In this document: piece by piece, positions 26,124-38,900 of the stretch
Layout of the letters: each line of letters opens with the position of its first letter
Numbering within the stretch: position 1 is the first letter of the stretch
Source: Desmodesmus armatus
Taxonomy: Eukaryota > Chlorophyta > Chlorophyceae > Sphaeropleales > Scenedesmaceae
DNA length: 64,000 nt
Direction of reading: 5' to 3'
Assembly (NCBI GenBank): GCA_007449985.2
Contig: VIIQ02000595.1
Span: forward strand, 124,001 to 188,000
Program-made: the position numbers and the translations under genes
The notes under the pieces: generated by a model
What the model was told of the DNA's origin: nothing
The model's input: the letters and a program-made list of their open reading frames with translations, nothing else
The model's database searches: none

Positions 26124-27774
26124 CAGGAGGAGGCGATCTCGTGTGGAGACTTTTTCGTGTCAGTGGGCGATGATGCCTGCAGCAACTGGTTTTACCAGAT
26201 CTAGGCTGGCGGTGTGTACCACTGCCGTCAGCAATACAGTACTGCGCAAGCGGGGGAGGAAAGGCATGACAGGGCAAGCACGGCTGCCTGTGTCTGTCAG
26301 CATTGGTTTGCTGCTTGTACAACAACGTGGCTGCTATTGGGCTGGTTTTGACAGGCTTGCAGGACAGGGTGCGAGACGTGCAGGGCAAGCGAGGCACACG
26401 TCCGTCTAGCGCCTCTTACAGCATGAGCCTGGGCTTGTGTGAGTTGGGCGCAGACATGTTGGCTATGATGGCAATGTTTCTGTTGTCCAGCATGGACACT
26501 TCAGGGTTGGCCGGTGTGAGTGCAAATTGGCTTGCGAGTGTTGGCAAAGTACATTGCAGGAACCGCATGGGCCCTGCAGGAAAGAGATGGTGATTGTGTT
26601 TACTCTGGGCTTCTGGCTTTGTCTGGTGTTGGTTTGATTGTATGCTTGGCAACAGGGCTATATCAAGCCCTGTTGACGGACTGTACACTAGTGGAAGTGT
26701 GACACCTTGTGAGGATCACACCTGTGTGTGGTCAGCAAGGTGTGCACAGGTGTCTTTCACACCATGCTGCAGAACATGCGGCATCCCAGCTTGACATCTG
26801 AAGCATCGGGTTCTGAGGGTCTGATACAGTGGCGGTATTTTTCATGGCATGTACTGGGAGTAGCTATCCCCAGCGGGAGTCAGACATGCCCCAGAAGTGC
26901 TGAGAGAGGGTTGATGGAGCTGCACACATTTACAACATTGGCTTTCTGCAGGTGGTTGGTGGTTGGTGGCTTGAGTGGTTTGGTTTGGGCGTGTTCAAGG
27001 CGCACTGCTGCCAAGGTGTGTTGGTCCCTGCAGCCGTGTTACTTTGAGCTAGAATCTAGCACAGCAGTGTGCATGCTACCATGATGGATGGCTATGCAGC
27101 AGCTGGCGCGTGCTGGCTGATGCGGGAACATCCATTTATCAACAGGTTTTGATGAATGCACGATGCTCAAACTGTTTGGTCCTGTCGTGAGAGCCCTCTT
27201 TGCTCTCTTGGCAACTATATGCAGGCCAGGCACTTGGAGCCCCTCTTTGCTGTTGTCGCTGCGATTGCGATGTGTCTCTTGTGTCAGGCGGGTCATGCTC
27301 AGAGCAGGGGGTGGGTGTTTGTCATGGGGTTTGTGTCATGAGCAGCGGCAGCCCAGTGTTATAATGGTCGTGCTTACTTACATCCACAGCAGCCGCATCA
27401 GGCTGAGGCCAAGGGGCACCAAGCGCCAACGTTGAGCCTACTACAGTTGATGCAGCCTGGTGCATTGCTTGAGCCATGCTGCTGCAGGTGTTGAACAGTG
27501 CTGGTCCAGGCGATGGTGGTCACAGTGGTATGTTGTACACTAGTAAACGAGCATGCGCATGCATGGGCATCCGCCAGCGGTGGCACCTTACGTCAGTAGA
27601 TACACTGACGATTGACAGTGACTGCTTCCCAAGTGTGTTGAGATTGGCGGCAAGGTCATTTGGTGCGCAAGGGAGTTGCACCTTTTTGATTTCACCAGAG
27701 CTGTGCAGCTCAAGCCCTGCTGCATGTGTGTGGTTGCGTTGACACTGAGGGGGAGTCAAGCGAATGGTGAGGGC

Positions 27775-27930
27775 CCCCGGCAGTTGGGTCCGCCTAATTG
27801 CGCTGTGTGTGGCCAGCCGATGGGAGTCCCTTCCCCCCCCCCCCCTTCCCCCCCCCCCCCCCCCGGCGTAAAACCCCAAAAGGAAAAGCGAGTGCATTGC
27901 TGTTCGTGTGTTATGGTATGGTGGGCCTCG
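27775..27930 (-). repeat. Dispersed element family B, minus orientation
   Basis: Its complement matches 45640-45785: a T-rich start, a long G run, then CCACCGGCTGGCCACAC-type and CTGCCGGGGGC blocks. A shorter copy is at 37125-37175. Confidence 0.65.
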
Positions 27931-28318
27931 GGACCTTGCAGGCCGCAGTTGGTCCTGCAGGGAGGCGCTGACAAGCTGACAGGGCATGATGCACGTCCGC
28001 CCCTTGTGTAACCAACTGTTGCTCTGTGCAGCGGAGTAGGATGATGTGACTCACTGCCTTGCCTGTCAGCTGATATGCTGAGTGCCAATGACAGTGCACG
28101 GCCAGCACCTCTGCTGCAGAACACATGTACTAAGCTGCAGGCTGGTGGGCTGCAGGTTGCTGCCGGGGCAGCTCGTGCAAGAAAAGCTTGTAGCCGCCGA
28201 AAACTTTCACTGATGAGGTTGATGCGGCTGAACATGCTGTTCATCCACTGGCAGGTGCCGTACACAGCTGTCCAGCTGCTGCTGCTGCCTGATCCTGCGT
28301 GTTGTGATGCACGCTTGT

Positions 28319-28435
28319 GCTGCTGAGCGCCACCAAGGCTGACTGATGCAGAGGGCTGCGAGACCTGTGTGCATTTTGTGCTGCTGAGTGCCACCAAAGG
28401 TGACTGATGCAGGGGTCTGCGAGACCTGTGTGCAA
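28319..28435. repeat. 61-bp direct tandem duplication
   Basis: Two similar units share GCTGAGTGCCACCAAAGG and GCGAGACCTGTGTGCA. They lie 460 bases upstream of the PDK1 start codon. Confidence 0.8.
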
Positions 28436-28897
28436 TGAACATGCTGGGGCAGGTCATCAGGCAAGCTAGGCAGGGGTCGTGGCAGGTGCAGCAGGAGGGG
28501 GTGACAGGTCAGACATCTGTTCAGAGAACATGTGCATTGACCTTTCAACAATAGAATAACGGCTTTGCAGCTGCATACCTGCAGCTCCTGATCGATACAT
28601 CTCACTGTTAACCCAAACCCCACAACCACAACTGTAGGGTTTGAGTGAGGAAAGACCTAGAGACTTTCTTAGGGAGTGATGCAATGTTTCAACTCGTTTC
28701 TTATCGCACGCCCAAGCTTCGTGTGCACTGCACCCGTTCTTGGTCTCTGCTTTGCACATACATCCCCTGTGGCACAGCAGCTTTTTCACAGCAGTGTGCA
28801 CACAGAGCAAGTACCCATCACCTGCGTGTGGGTTGTGACAAGTCACTCCTGCATCTATCTGCGGCCAGGCTTCTCTGTCCGCTACAGGCAGTAGGCA

Positions 28898-31800
28898 ATG
28901 TCAGCTGCAGTGCAGGCTGAAATGGTGAAATCTGCAGACAGCAGGCAGGAGTACAACGCTCCAAAGTGAGTACACCAGCCAAACCGATTCAGTAACAAGG
29001 ACGTTTCGTGGTCTGGGGCTGCAGCATGCTGGGCAGTGTGATGTCAGCAGCTGCTGGTGGGTTGCTGCGTTGGCGTCAGTACTAGCTCCCCAGGCCTCTC
29101 ATGCGCGTCCCTACGTGCAGGTTGACGATTAATGTGACAGATTTCGACATCTTGGAGCGGCTGGGCGATGGGAGCTTCAGCACAGTGGTGCTGGCCAGGT
29201 ACAAGGGGGATGGGCAGCAGTATGCTGTCAAGATCGTGAACAAGACCCTGGTGCTGCGCAACAAAGTGAGTCAGGCCTATGAACCTCACACTTCAGATGC
29301 TTTTTACATCTTTTGGACCCTCTGAAGTTGGCCAGGTGTTGAAGCAGCACACCAGCAGGTAATGCAGCAGTGCAGCTGTGCAGGACAGGTATTGGGCTGG
29401 CATCCATCAGTGCAGCAGCCATGCAATAGTGCGGTGAAAGAGGCCAGGCTTATGACAGCGCAGTTGACTGTAACACAGCCTCAAGGCCTAGGCGTGGTCC
29501 GCGCTAGTGCAGCAGAAGGCATGAAACAGTCGAATACACAGAGGGTAGTCACAGGCAATGACGGTTGACTGCAACATACAAATCAGCTGAATCCCTGAAT
29601 GCTATCACAGCATGCAGCAACGACTGGCTTGAGTGTTGTGGTCTGCAGATGGCGGAGTACATCCGCAATGAGCGCAATGTGCTGGACAAGCTGCACCACC
29701 CAGGAGTTGCACAGCTGCACTTCACCTTCCAGGTGCGAGCACCGGCTGTGACAGCAGCACCCTGCAGCCCCAGGCTGCCAGACTTATGGGCAGGACAGCA
29801 ACAGCAGCAGCACTGCAGAGCAGCAGCAGCGTGCTGGGCATTGCCCTCCCATGCACAGCAGACCCTGTGCAGCAGTTGCCCTCAGCCTCAAGCTGCCAGT
29901 TGCTCAGCTGCCTGCAGGACAGGCAAGAGTTGCAGCTGTCCAGGCCAGCATGATCAGGTGTTGCAGCATCATGTACCCACTGCATTGTCGAGCCTGGTAG
30001 TGACGTGACTGCAGGCTAGTTGTCAGCCTGGATGGAGACCAATGCATGCCAAACACCTGACATGCACTGACCATGTCATCATGCACTGTGTGTGTGTCCC
30101 TCCACACCATCATGCGCTTGGTGCTGTTGCGATGTGCTGTTGCGATGTGTTGTTGTGATGTGTGCAGGATGAGGACTCGCTCTACATGGGCCTGGAATAC
30201 TGCCCCAATGGGGAGCTGTACTCGCAGCTGCAGGAGCGGGGCCCGCTGCCTGTGACAGACGCAGTGCAGTATGCAGCAGAGATTGTTGACATTCTGGCAT
30301 ACCTCAGGTGAGCATGTGGGCATGGCATGCATCCACCTACCTGGTATGCATAGCAGGTGTCAACTGCACAAGGCAGTATGCTGTGCATGTTAGTAGTAGT
30401 CCTGCACCCCCAGAGAGGGCAGTTGGGTGGAGCTGCTGGGACAGTTGCGGGGCTGTGACTGGCAGTAATCAGCAGGTTGCAGTTTCCTGCATGCTGCGCA
30501 GAGGGTCGTGCGCCTGGTGCAGCAAGGGGCCTTCCCCGCGGCCTGGTTGTGCAGTTGCCGCAGGGCAGGGGTAGCCGCCGGGTACTGTCACCCCAACCAG
30601 GCTATGTCCCACAACCCGCCGTGTGATGCGACATGTTGTTCTCTCACCTCATGGCGTGGCCTGCAGGTTCAGGAGGTTACCTGACCAGGTTTTTGTCACA
30701 CACACCCGTTCATGTCATGTCACACATCACTTCTCGCACCTCACGGCCCTGCCTGCAGGTCTCAGGAGGTGATCCATCGAGACTTGAAGCCAGAGAACCT
30801 GCTGCTGGATGCGGGGGGACACCTGAAGCTCATTGACTTTGGCAGCTCAAAGGCGCTCTTCCTGCCGCCAGCAGCACGCACCAGCGTTCACAGGTACGAA
30901 CAGGCGATATGCAGCAATGTGTCGTCACAGGGTACAAGCGAGGTGTGCGGCCAGCAGCAGTGTTGTAATTAGAGGCTGTCAGCAGCACGCACCAGCAGCG
31001 TGCACAGGTACGAGCGGGAGTTGTGTGTGATGAGGACCATGCAGTAGAAATTGTGTCTTCACAAGCGGCCAGCGGCTTGCGTGGCCAGCAGCAGTGGCGT
31101 ATTTTGGGGGCGGGGTCTTGCGCAGCCAGCGACAGCATGGTGTGTTGGGGGTGCCTGGATTGCTGGCGTAAGCAGCATTTCCTTACACAGGCTGCGAGGC
31201 ATCTGTCACAGCCGGGCCTGTTGTGCGTCACTGGTGCCTGCCTGCGTTTGTATGTTGCAGCCGCTCCACCTCCTTTGTGGGCACGGCCGAGTATGTGTCC
31301 CCAGAGGTGCTGAACAACACGGGCATCAACTACACCTCTGACCTGTGGGCGCTGGGCTGCATCATCTACCAGATGCTGGCGGGCCGGCCGCCCTTCAAGG
31401 GCAAGAGCGAGTACCTCACATTCCAGGTGTGCTGGGTGGATGGGGGTTGAGGAGAGAGGCTTGCGGCACTGCTGTGCTGCGCTGTGTGCACCAAAAGCAG
31501 GCAAAGCACATGCATATTGGTTTTGGTGTCTGTGTCCATGGGATGTGACTGCCCAGGTTGAGCAGTACTGAGCAGTATGCGAGCAGTACTTCGTGCAGGC
31601 TGGTGTCAGTTGTCAGCAGTACCTCAGTACCAGTACCAGTAGTAGCAGAGCGAGTACCTCACCTTCCAGGTGGGCTGGGGGTGGAGGAGATGGAAGGAAG
31701 AGGCTGGCTGCACTGCTGTGCTGTGCTGTGCTGTGTGCAGCCACAGCACATAAAGCGAGTGCAGTATGTGGGGGGTGTCCTTGAATATCAACACAGACAC

Positions 31801-32624
31801 CTCCCACATACTGGACTCGCTTTATGTGCTGTGGCTGCATGCATGCACTTACGTGACCAGGTTATGTGAGCAGTACTTTGTGCTGGCTGGTGTGAGTCGG
31901 CAGCACCAAAGCAGGGGGGTCCAGCACAGGCACACCGCTGGGGTGTAAGATGATTGACTGCTGTTGACTGGCCCGTCCTGTCTGCTGCATGCAGCTCATC
32001 ACAGCGCGTGAGCTGAGCTTCCCCGAGGGTGATGCAGCGTTCCCGCCGGCAGCGCAGGACATTATCGAGCGGCTGCTGCAGCTGGAGCCTGGCAGGCGGA
32101 TAGGTGGGTCAGCTGCATCTCGCTCAATACATAGAAGAATGGGGTTGCTTACATGGGTGTAGAGCCCAGAACCCATATGCTTTCGTCGTCAGGGGGGTGG
32201 TCAATGTCCACACCGCCCGTTGCATCTGGGCTCACCCCACGCAAGTGAATGTGCTCGACTCAACGCCAAGGCTCATGCAGGCACCATGCATGAACCACGG
32301 CGAAACACGTTATGTCGCTGCTGGTGCCTGCAACAGGGCGTTCAGTATGCTTCATGTACATCTTCATTTGTATCCAAACAGATGCCACTCCTTTCTGCTG
32401 CTGTTGCTGCAGGCTACCGCAGCATCGAGGAGGTGCAGCAGCACCCCTTCTTTGCAGGCATCGACTGGCATGCCGTGCGTGATGCACCCGCGCCCAAGTG
32501 CGTGCCGCGCCAGACCAGCGGGCGTGAGGACCTGTCACTGGACTGGGAGCTGACCTCTCTCTTCCGACAGGCCGCTGCACCAGCTGTCAAGTACGAGTAT
32601 CTACCCACAGGCGCGACTGTTTGA
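28898..32624 (+). CDS. PDK1: 3-phosphoinositide-dependent protein kinase 1 (PDK1), no PH domain
   Basis: Master AGC-family Ser/Thr kinase that phosphorylates the activation loop of other AGC kinases. Eight exons (28898-28965, 29121-29265, 29649-29732, 30168-30307, 30759-30893, 31261-31426, 31995-32103, 32413-32624) join in frame to 352 residues. Seen: glycine loop [12 protein letters not shown] (37-48), catalytic K60, HRDLKPEN (152-159), DFG (172-174), [12 protein letters not shown] with the autophosphorylated Ser of PDK1 at S195, [14 protein letters not shown], and the end of the kinase fold (HPFFAGIDW). The [12 protein letters not shown] and SFVGTA.YVSPE signatures are typical of PDK1. It ends soon after the kinase domain, without the PH domain of animal and most land-plant PDK1, so membrane recruitment must differ. 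Introns carry partial exon copies and a long hairpin. Confidence 0.95.
30868..31100 (+). repeat. Tandem duplication over the PDK1 exon 5 donor
   Basis: About 110 bases spanning the exon 5 end (AARTSVH), its GTACGA donor and following intron are repeated at about 30980-31100. The second copy has a usable-looking donor but no matching acceptor. Confidence 0.8.
31640..31745 (+). repeat. Copy of the PDK1 exon 6 end and donor
   Basis: Repeats SEYLTFQ coding sequence with its GTGGGC donor and about 80 bases of intron; the original is at 31404-31500. Confidence 0.85.
31736..31839. ncRNA. Long intronic hairpin, 44-nt arms
   Basis: The arm at 31736-31779 and the arm at 31796-31839 are reverse complements with two mismatches, separated by a 16-nt loop. 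It lies in a PDK1 intron (after 31426, before 31995). Such a stem could be processed to small RNA, as happens with long intronic hairpins in Chlamydomonas, or could be a fold-back element. Expression is unknown. Confidence 0.55.
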
Positions 32625-32840
32625 ACACAGCGCCAGCATGCAGTTTTGCCGCCCTCTTTGAAAGAATCACGGTGCTGCCCACAGCGTCGATCAGGGCGCT
32701 GGCCGCGGCTTTCTCAATCATGAGTTCCTGCTGACAGGCGCAATGTTTGAGCACAGCGCCACCATGGTGTTTCTCCACTCCTTGAATGAATTATGTTGCT
32801 GCCCACAGCCTGAATAGAGGCGCTGGTCGCGGCCTTGCGG
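32608..32840 (+). repeat. 127-bp tandem duplication over the PDK1 stop codon
   Basis: The last codons and stop region (ACAGGCG then GTTTGA) recur at about 32734, and the following CTGCCCACAGC block at about 32673 recurs at about 32804. Confidence 0.75.
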
Positions 32841-35800
32841 CCTGTGCTAGGCCTCATTGCCTGTGTTGGACCTCTTGCAGGCTGTGTGGGTCTCCTGTAG
32901 CATTTTTGGGGCTCTTTTCTTGGGCAGGCTGTTGCACTAGCAGGCACGCATGGGTGTGCTGCGTGTGGCTGGCACGAGCCCTGTTTTGCCCCATGCGTTG
33001 TGTAGTTTTTGTTGTACATGTTTCCGGCACGCGTCACCTCTTGATGTTACGTTTGTTAGCTGTGCTGTTGTTTTGCTGGGGTTGCTTGTACGGTGGGTGT
33101 AGTAGGTGTCTACTGTCAGGGGCCAGCGAGTGAAGGAGGTTTTTGCAAGGGCTGTGTGTCCACATTGGGCCTCAGAATGGATGTGAGAAGGCGATAGGGG
33201 TGCTGGCGGCTTGTAAGAGAGCAAGTGAGGCTGGTGACATCCGGCACCGCAAGTGTGCTTGCTGTCGCATGGGAGCGGTTGTGCACATCTGTGGGCGCAG
33301 GCTTTTGCACTCGAAAGTCTTAAGGGGGCGACTGAGCATGCCAGACATGGCAGGCTTTGTAGCATGGGGCTAGGAGTGGACACCTGGGGGCCTAGCACTC
33401 GCATGTGTTCACTCCCTGGTCCTTGGTAGGTGTCCTGCCTTATCCCTGTTTTGATGCACTGTTTTCATGCTTTGTATTGCTTGTTTTTTGGTTACGCAAG
33501 GAGCACGCAGTGGTTGCTGTGCATCATGCGTGATGCTGGGTGGTGCATCCTACCACACACAGGAGTAGTAGGCTGGTCCTGCTGCCTCTGTGGCGCAGGA
33601 GCGGTCTTGTGAGGGGTTGCATGTGCGCATCTTGATGGCTGTCCAAGCCGTCATGCCTTGTTGGTGGTGCTGGCGCTGCTTGGGTTGCTTGCGCAACTGC
33701 GCGCGGGGATGTGGCACCAGCACAGCAATCAGTGTTGCAAGGCATCGGTCAGCCGCGTCTGCTGCCAGAGAACCTCTGCCTTTGTGTGTCTGGACAACAT
33801 GAGTGATCAGCAAGGCAGTGAGTGCAAAAGGTGTCCAGGCAATACTGTACATGTTGGTTACAACAGACACGAAGCCATTCATGTCTGTGCTCTTCTCCTG
33901 CGTCAGTATGGAGGTGGTGTGTGTTGGTTGTGTGTGTCACTGCCTCAATGCCCTTTTGCTTTGTGCTGTCTCTGCAGCTAGTCTCTGCAGCTAGTGCTGC
34001 AGGAAGATTTGTAAGCGTGTCTGCGTGTGCGAGCTGACGTGTGTTGTGACGGCATGGTGTCACTGTGCTTTGCATCACCGTGGTGCCGCCTGATGATGTG
34101 TGTGCTTTAGACTTGTAGACTATGTACTGTATGTGGCTCACAACATGTTGCTGCTGTGTTTGCCGTGTCAGCAGGTGGTGGCTTGTGTATCAACAGCAAC
34201 ATTTTACTGGTTGGGGCAGGGCGGCAAAGCTTGAGCTCCAGTCTGGATTCAAAGCACACAGCAGGTTGATACGAGGTACCGTCATGGTGGTTTGTGATGT
34301 TGAAGACGAAGCAGTCGCATGCTTGGCAGGCGTCCTAGGACAGGCCTGTCTAGCATCCAATGGTGTAAACTAGAAAGGAGGGTAGCTTCCCGTGTGGTGC
34401 TTGCTGCTTTACTAGTAGCACTGTTCCGGTTTTGTCTGCTTGTGTTTCCATGAGGCGTTACGGCAGTAGTGATGGCAGTGCCTGGCAGGCTTCCAGTTTT
34501 TGGGTCAGCAGTAGTTGAGTGGATATCGATTATGAAGGGTCCACCCTTGGGTGTCACTCTTTTGCAATTTTCATGTTTGGCCTTGCGAACTGCTTCTCGC
34601 CAGGTCTGGTGTTTGGGTGCCATGATGTGTTTGAGTCAGACAAGGCGGTCATAGTGTCCTTGTTGTGGTTTGAGCAACTGCCAGCAGCAGTGCTGTGCTG
34701 GAAGCAGGCCCACACCAGTGCCACTGCTGACAGGGCTCTGGTTGTAGCATGCACGCGCAGGCTGTGGATGGCAGGCAGCACTTGTGAACAGCGTGGTAAT
34801 GCAAAGGTTACAGTAAGTCATGGCCATGAGGGCACCTGGCACAGTGCTTGAACTAGTTGGACAGAGTAAACAGCGATGGCTTTTCACAAGGCTGTTCTAG
34901 AATCTGGAAGTTGCCTGGACCTTTTGAACCTGGAGCATAAGGACCAGGGGGCCACTTGTGAGCCCGCCTCAGCTGCTGTGAGAACAGAATTCAGCATCAC
35001 TGACGGTGACTGGTGCACAATTTCAAGGACTGATTTCCTTTGACTGGGGCAATGTGTCTCAGTTTCTCAGTTTGCTGTCATTGCCACAGAGGTCATGGCA
35101 GCTGCAAACTTAGGGCCAGATTAGCAGCACGCGTTGCATCCCGTCGTCATGCATCAAAGCAGTAAGGTTACAAGGCCTCTGCTCATACAAAACATCCTGC
35201 GGCTGTGCCTGCAGATGGCAGGCACTACGGCCCTGAGAGGCATGCTGCAACCTTGCAACACAACAACCCCAAAACTACTCTGCGCTGCCCTTGACAACCC
35301 CAGATTTGGGGTCTGGTAACCTCGGTCAACTGCAATCCCCTATGGTCAAACCCGCCCACCCTCACTCCCCAACACTCTAGCCAACCGAAGCTCTCTCAAA
35401 CTTCATACTCACACCTGCACATTTCCCAGCACACTCTCACACAGACACAATGTTTCAACAAAAAACAAGCAACAGCTGGCCCGCTGCTTGCGCCACTAAG
35501 CCTGCACCACTGGCAGCACCGGCGCCAGTCACAAAGCAGCACCAGTACCTGACAGGGTTGCACACCCCAAGCAGTGTGACAACACCGCAACCGCTCGCAG
35601 GCTGTGACAACACCGCAACCGCTCGCAGGCAGCACTAGCAGGACCGGCACCGGTCGCAACCCACACAATGTGACATCAAGGCGCTCTTGGGCAGCGCTTG
35701 TAGCGCCGCGCTGTCAGCGGCTAGCAGCACCTCCGCGCGCTGCATGAAGCATCACATCACAAGCTGCATGCCCCACAAGCGCTCGCACGCAGAGCATGCA

Positions 35801-35930
35801 GCGCTAGCAGCTCGAGCGCCTGTTACACCCCACGCTGCATTACATGCGCTCGTGGTCAGCACTAGCAATGGGCTAGCAGCACCAGCGCCAGTCCAACACA
35901 GCGCTGCATACAGCATCACAAGCTGCCTGC
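32841..35930. other. 3.1-kb stretch between convergent genes, no confident gene
   Basis: It lies between the 3' ends of PDK1 (+) and UROD (-). T/G-rich on the plus strand as far as about 35000, then CA-rich. Only short ORFs are seen, with no recognisable domain. A pair of CAACACCGCAACCGCTCGCA direct repeats lies at about 35578-35630, and GCGCTnGCA-type motifs recur up to 35940. Confidence 0.5.
35823..35827 (-). terminator. TGTAA poly(A) signal of UROD
   Basis: On the minus strand TGTAA lies 104 bases past the UROD stop codon. Confidence 0.5.
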
Positions 35931-38900
35931 TCACAAGCGCTCATGTGCGGTGCGTCCAACCTCAAAGTAGTGAGCCACATTCTCCTCTGGTGTGCCTGGC
36001 AGCACCCCGTGGCCGAGGTTCATGATGTGCCGCACCCCCTGGCTCTTGGCACGCCTGATGGTGTCCAACACACGAGCCTCAATCACATCCTTGCTGCCAA
36101 ACAGCACCCCAGGATCCATGTTACCCTGCAGGACACACACAGTCGCAATCCGCGTCACTGTCAGCAGAGTCTGCATCTGCTTGACACACCACCAACATGG
36201 TATAAGCTGAGTTGGGCACGCCCCCCCTGGTAAGACCAAAAAAAAAGTTGGGCACTCAGTACCACTGGTCAACATGGGACCGAGCCCGAACACTCATGGT
36301 GTCAACACACACTCCTGGTGGATGTGATTCTTTGAATGTGTGCGTGCCACCTGGCCCTACTCCAAGCATCAACCTGTGCGTGGCATGACAGCGTAAGGAT
36401 GCTGGGATTGGCCCAAATGCCTCAGGACCATCTTCAGCAAGGGGCCCAGCCCCACACCCAAACCAGCTGCGCACGTCGCCTTGGGTGCTACTAGTGTGAT
36501 CCCTACACTTAACAGAAGAAAATTGCGCCAAACTGATTGCTTTCTGCCTACCTGGATTGCGAAGCCGCTGCCGACGCGCTTGATTCCGTCCACGATGTCC
36601 ACGCTCTGGTCGATGCTGATGATGTCGGGTTTGCTGCTGCCATGCGCTCAAGCAGGCCGCCGCTGCCGCTGATGTACAGGATGATGGGCAGGTTGGGGTG
36701 AGTCTGCTTCACACTGTCAATCACCTGGGAACAGCAAGCAAGCAGGCGCAGAGTAACAGGATGAGTACAGCTGATGGCATCGGAGTGGTTGTATCAGACA
36801 AGTGTGAGAATGCAGAGTTTGTGATGAAAGAGACAAAAAAAATGAGAGAGACAGAAGGTGCGACCCTACGGGGTGGCGTACCCGCCCCACATTAGTGCAG
36901 AGGGAGGTGAATGCAGCAGCCCGACCGCCATGCTGCAAGGAGCAGCTGTTCATGCACACGCTGCACAAAAGTCAACAGTTTTTCAAATCCTATGTTGCTG
37001 CAGCTGTAGTCTGAGGGACACAAGGCTACACAGACAACGCTCCCCTTCATGAAGTATGTCAGACACCATCTACAGTCAGAGGTGCTGCCTCATTCTTCTG
37101 TCCGTCTGCTCCTGCTTTGTAGCATAGCATAAGGGGGGCGGACCCCCACCGGCTGGCCACACCACGACATTCTGTCTGCTTTCATTACTGGGCCACTGCC
37201 ACTGTTCTGTGCGGAAGCAGAGGCGGAATAGCAGATGTACAGGGGTTTCAGGCCGCCTGACTGACTGAACAACTTAACTGCTCTTTGTGGAGTTCAGAAT
37301 CTTTTTCCCTACGCCTCCCCTGCTGGACCCCAACCCTGACCCCGCCCACCGCCGCCGCCTGCCACACATCGTCCATTCCAGACCCCGGGTCTGGATAGTA
37401 TGGATAGTATCTGTGAAGTATGGAAAGAATTTGTGAAGTCTGTGAATTTGAATCTGTGAAGGTAATGAGCCCCCCCCCCCCGGGGCGCACGCGCCGCCTG
37501 GGCCCATGCCACCCCTAGCACTGTGCAGATTAGCACTGTGCAGATCATCTGCATCATCTCATGATGAGATGTCATCTGCAGTCAGCCGCACTGCCTCCCA
37601 AAACCTCTGCTCTCCCGCTTTCAATGACTGAGTCACCCCCACCTGATTGAGAGCTGGGAGTGCGCTTCAGTCCCTGACAGCAGGTGTGCATTACGTTTGA
37701 GGCCACACAACCGGCTGCAGCTGACAAGTTGCTGCAGGCCGCACAAACACCCTCCCTTCTCTGACGCCCCCCCCCCCCAAAAAAAACAGATGCACAACGT
37801 CAGCTGAAGCCCAACCGGCAGCCTCCTGCACCCCCTCCCCGCCTCGGATGTCAAGGACACAGCCCCCCCCCCCCCCCCCGCCTCCCCAGCCCGGCCCATG
37901 CCCCCACCCTCGTGCGCTACATGAAACGTCAGCTGCAGTCAGCCGTGCTGCCAGCAACTCGTCTGCGCTGCCCCTGTCCAGGACTGAGCCGCCCCTTTGC
38001 ATGGCTGGGGCATCAGCTGCAGTCAGCCGTGCTGCATCTTGGTTTATGCTCTGCCCCTGTCAAGGACTCTGCCACCACAGCCTGCTCAAATGCCACATCA
38101 AGCTGAACCCTTGAGGGATGTGCAGGTGTAGAGGTCATACAGCTGGCTGCAGCCCCATTTGTTGTGCAGCCCAACCAGGCTCAGCCGTCAGGGTCTAGAT
38201 CCACCCCCTTCCTCCCCGTCGACACCCATGCATGTACATGTCCACCCCTGTGCAGTACATGGTACATCACGCCTCAGCAGGCCGTGCGGCCTCTTGAGTT
38301 CTGCACTCCCCCTGACAAGGCCTGAGCCGCCGCCAACACCTGCTTTCGGCACGTCGCCCGCTCACAGTCCCTGAGAGGGGATGTGCAGGTGTTAAGGCCG
38401 TACAGCTGGCCGCAGCCGCACTTGTTGTGCGCAGGGACTGCCCCTTTCCCCTCCCTCCCACGGCTGCGCATCCCATCCCATCGGCTGTCAGTGACTGGAC
38501 TGCCAGCAACCGTCAACGGGGTTGCCGACAACTCAGGCCCTGAAAGCACATGGGCGAGAGTGAGAGACCGCTGGTAACTGCAGGCGCATAACAGAACAAG
38601 CTGTACAGATATCCCCCCCCCCCCCCCATGCCCCACCCCCCACCACCACCGACCCCCACGCATCACCCATCAAGCTGCAGTCATTTCGACAGCGTGACAC
38701 TCCTGCACATTGGCTGTAAGTGACTGGATCATCCCACCCTCATGGATGGGGCAGCAGATGACTCACTCTCTGATAGCACATGGAAAGAAAGAGTGAGAGG
38801 GGCCGCTCAACTGCAGGTGCATAGCAGTATAGGATGCACAGACAACGTGCCCCTCCCCCACCACCCAGCCCCCCATCTTCAAGCCGCAGCAAGTCTGGCA

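Larger units (their letters stand above)
26124..28897. other. 2.8-kb stretch with no confident gene
   Basis: It holds the 3' UTR of Moco sulfurase, TG/CAG-rich sequence, a family-B dispersed repeat with long poly-C near 27775-27900, and a 61-bp tandem duplication at 28319-28435. Short ORFs on both strands show no recognisable family and no consistent splicing. A MOSC domain was looked for here and not found. Confidence 0.5.

Noticed and set aside
26124..28897. Possible MOSC domain exons completing the Moco sulfurase
   Set aside because: No frame carried recognisable MOSC motifs, and exon 11 ends in a clean in-frame stop.
32841..35930. Possible retroelement remnant between PDK1 and UROD
   Set aside because: No reverse transcriptase, integrase or long terminal repeat pattern was seen; only short unrelated ORFs.
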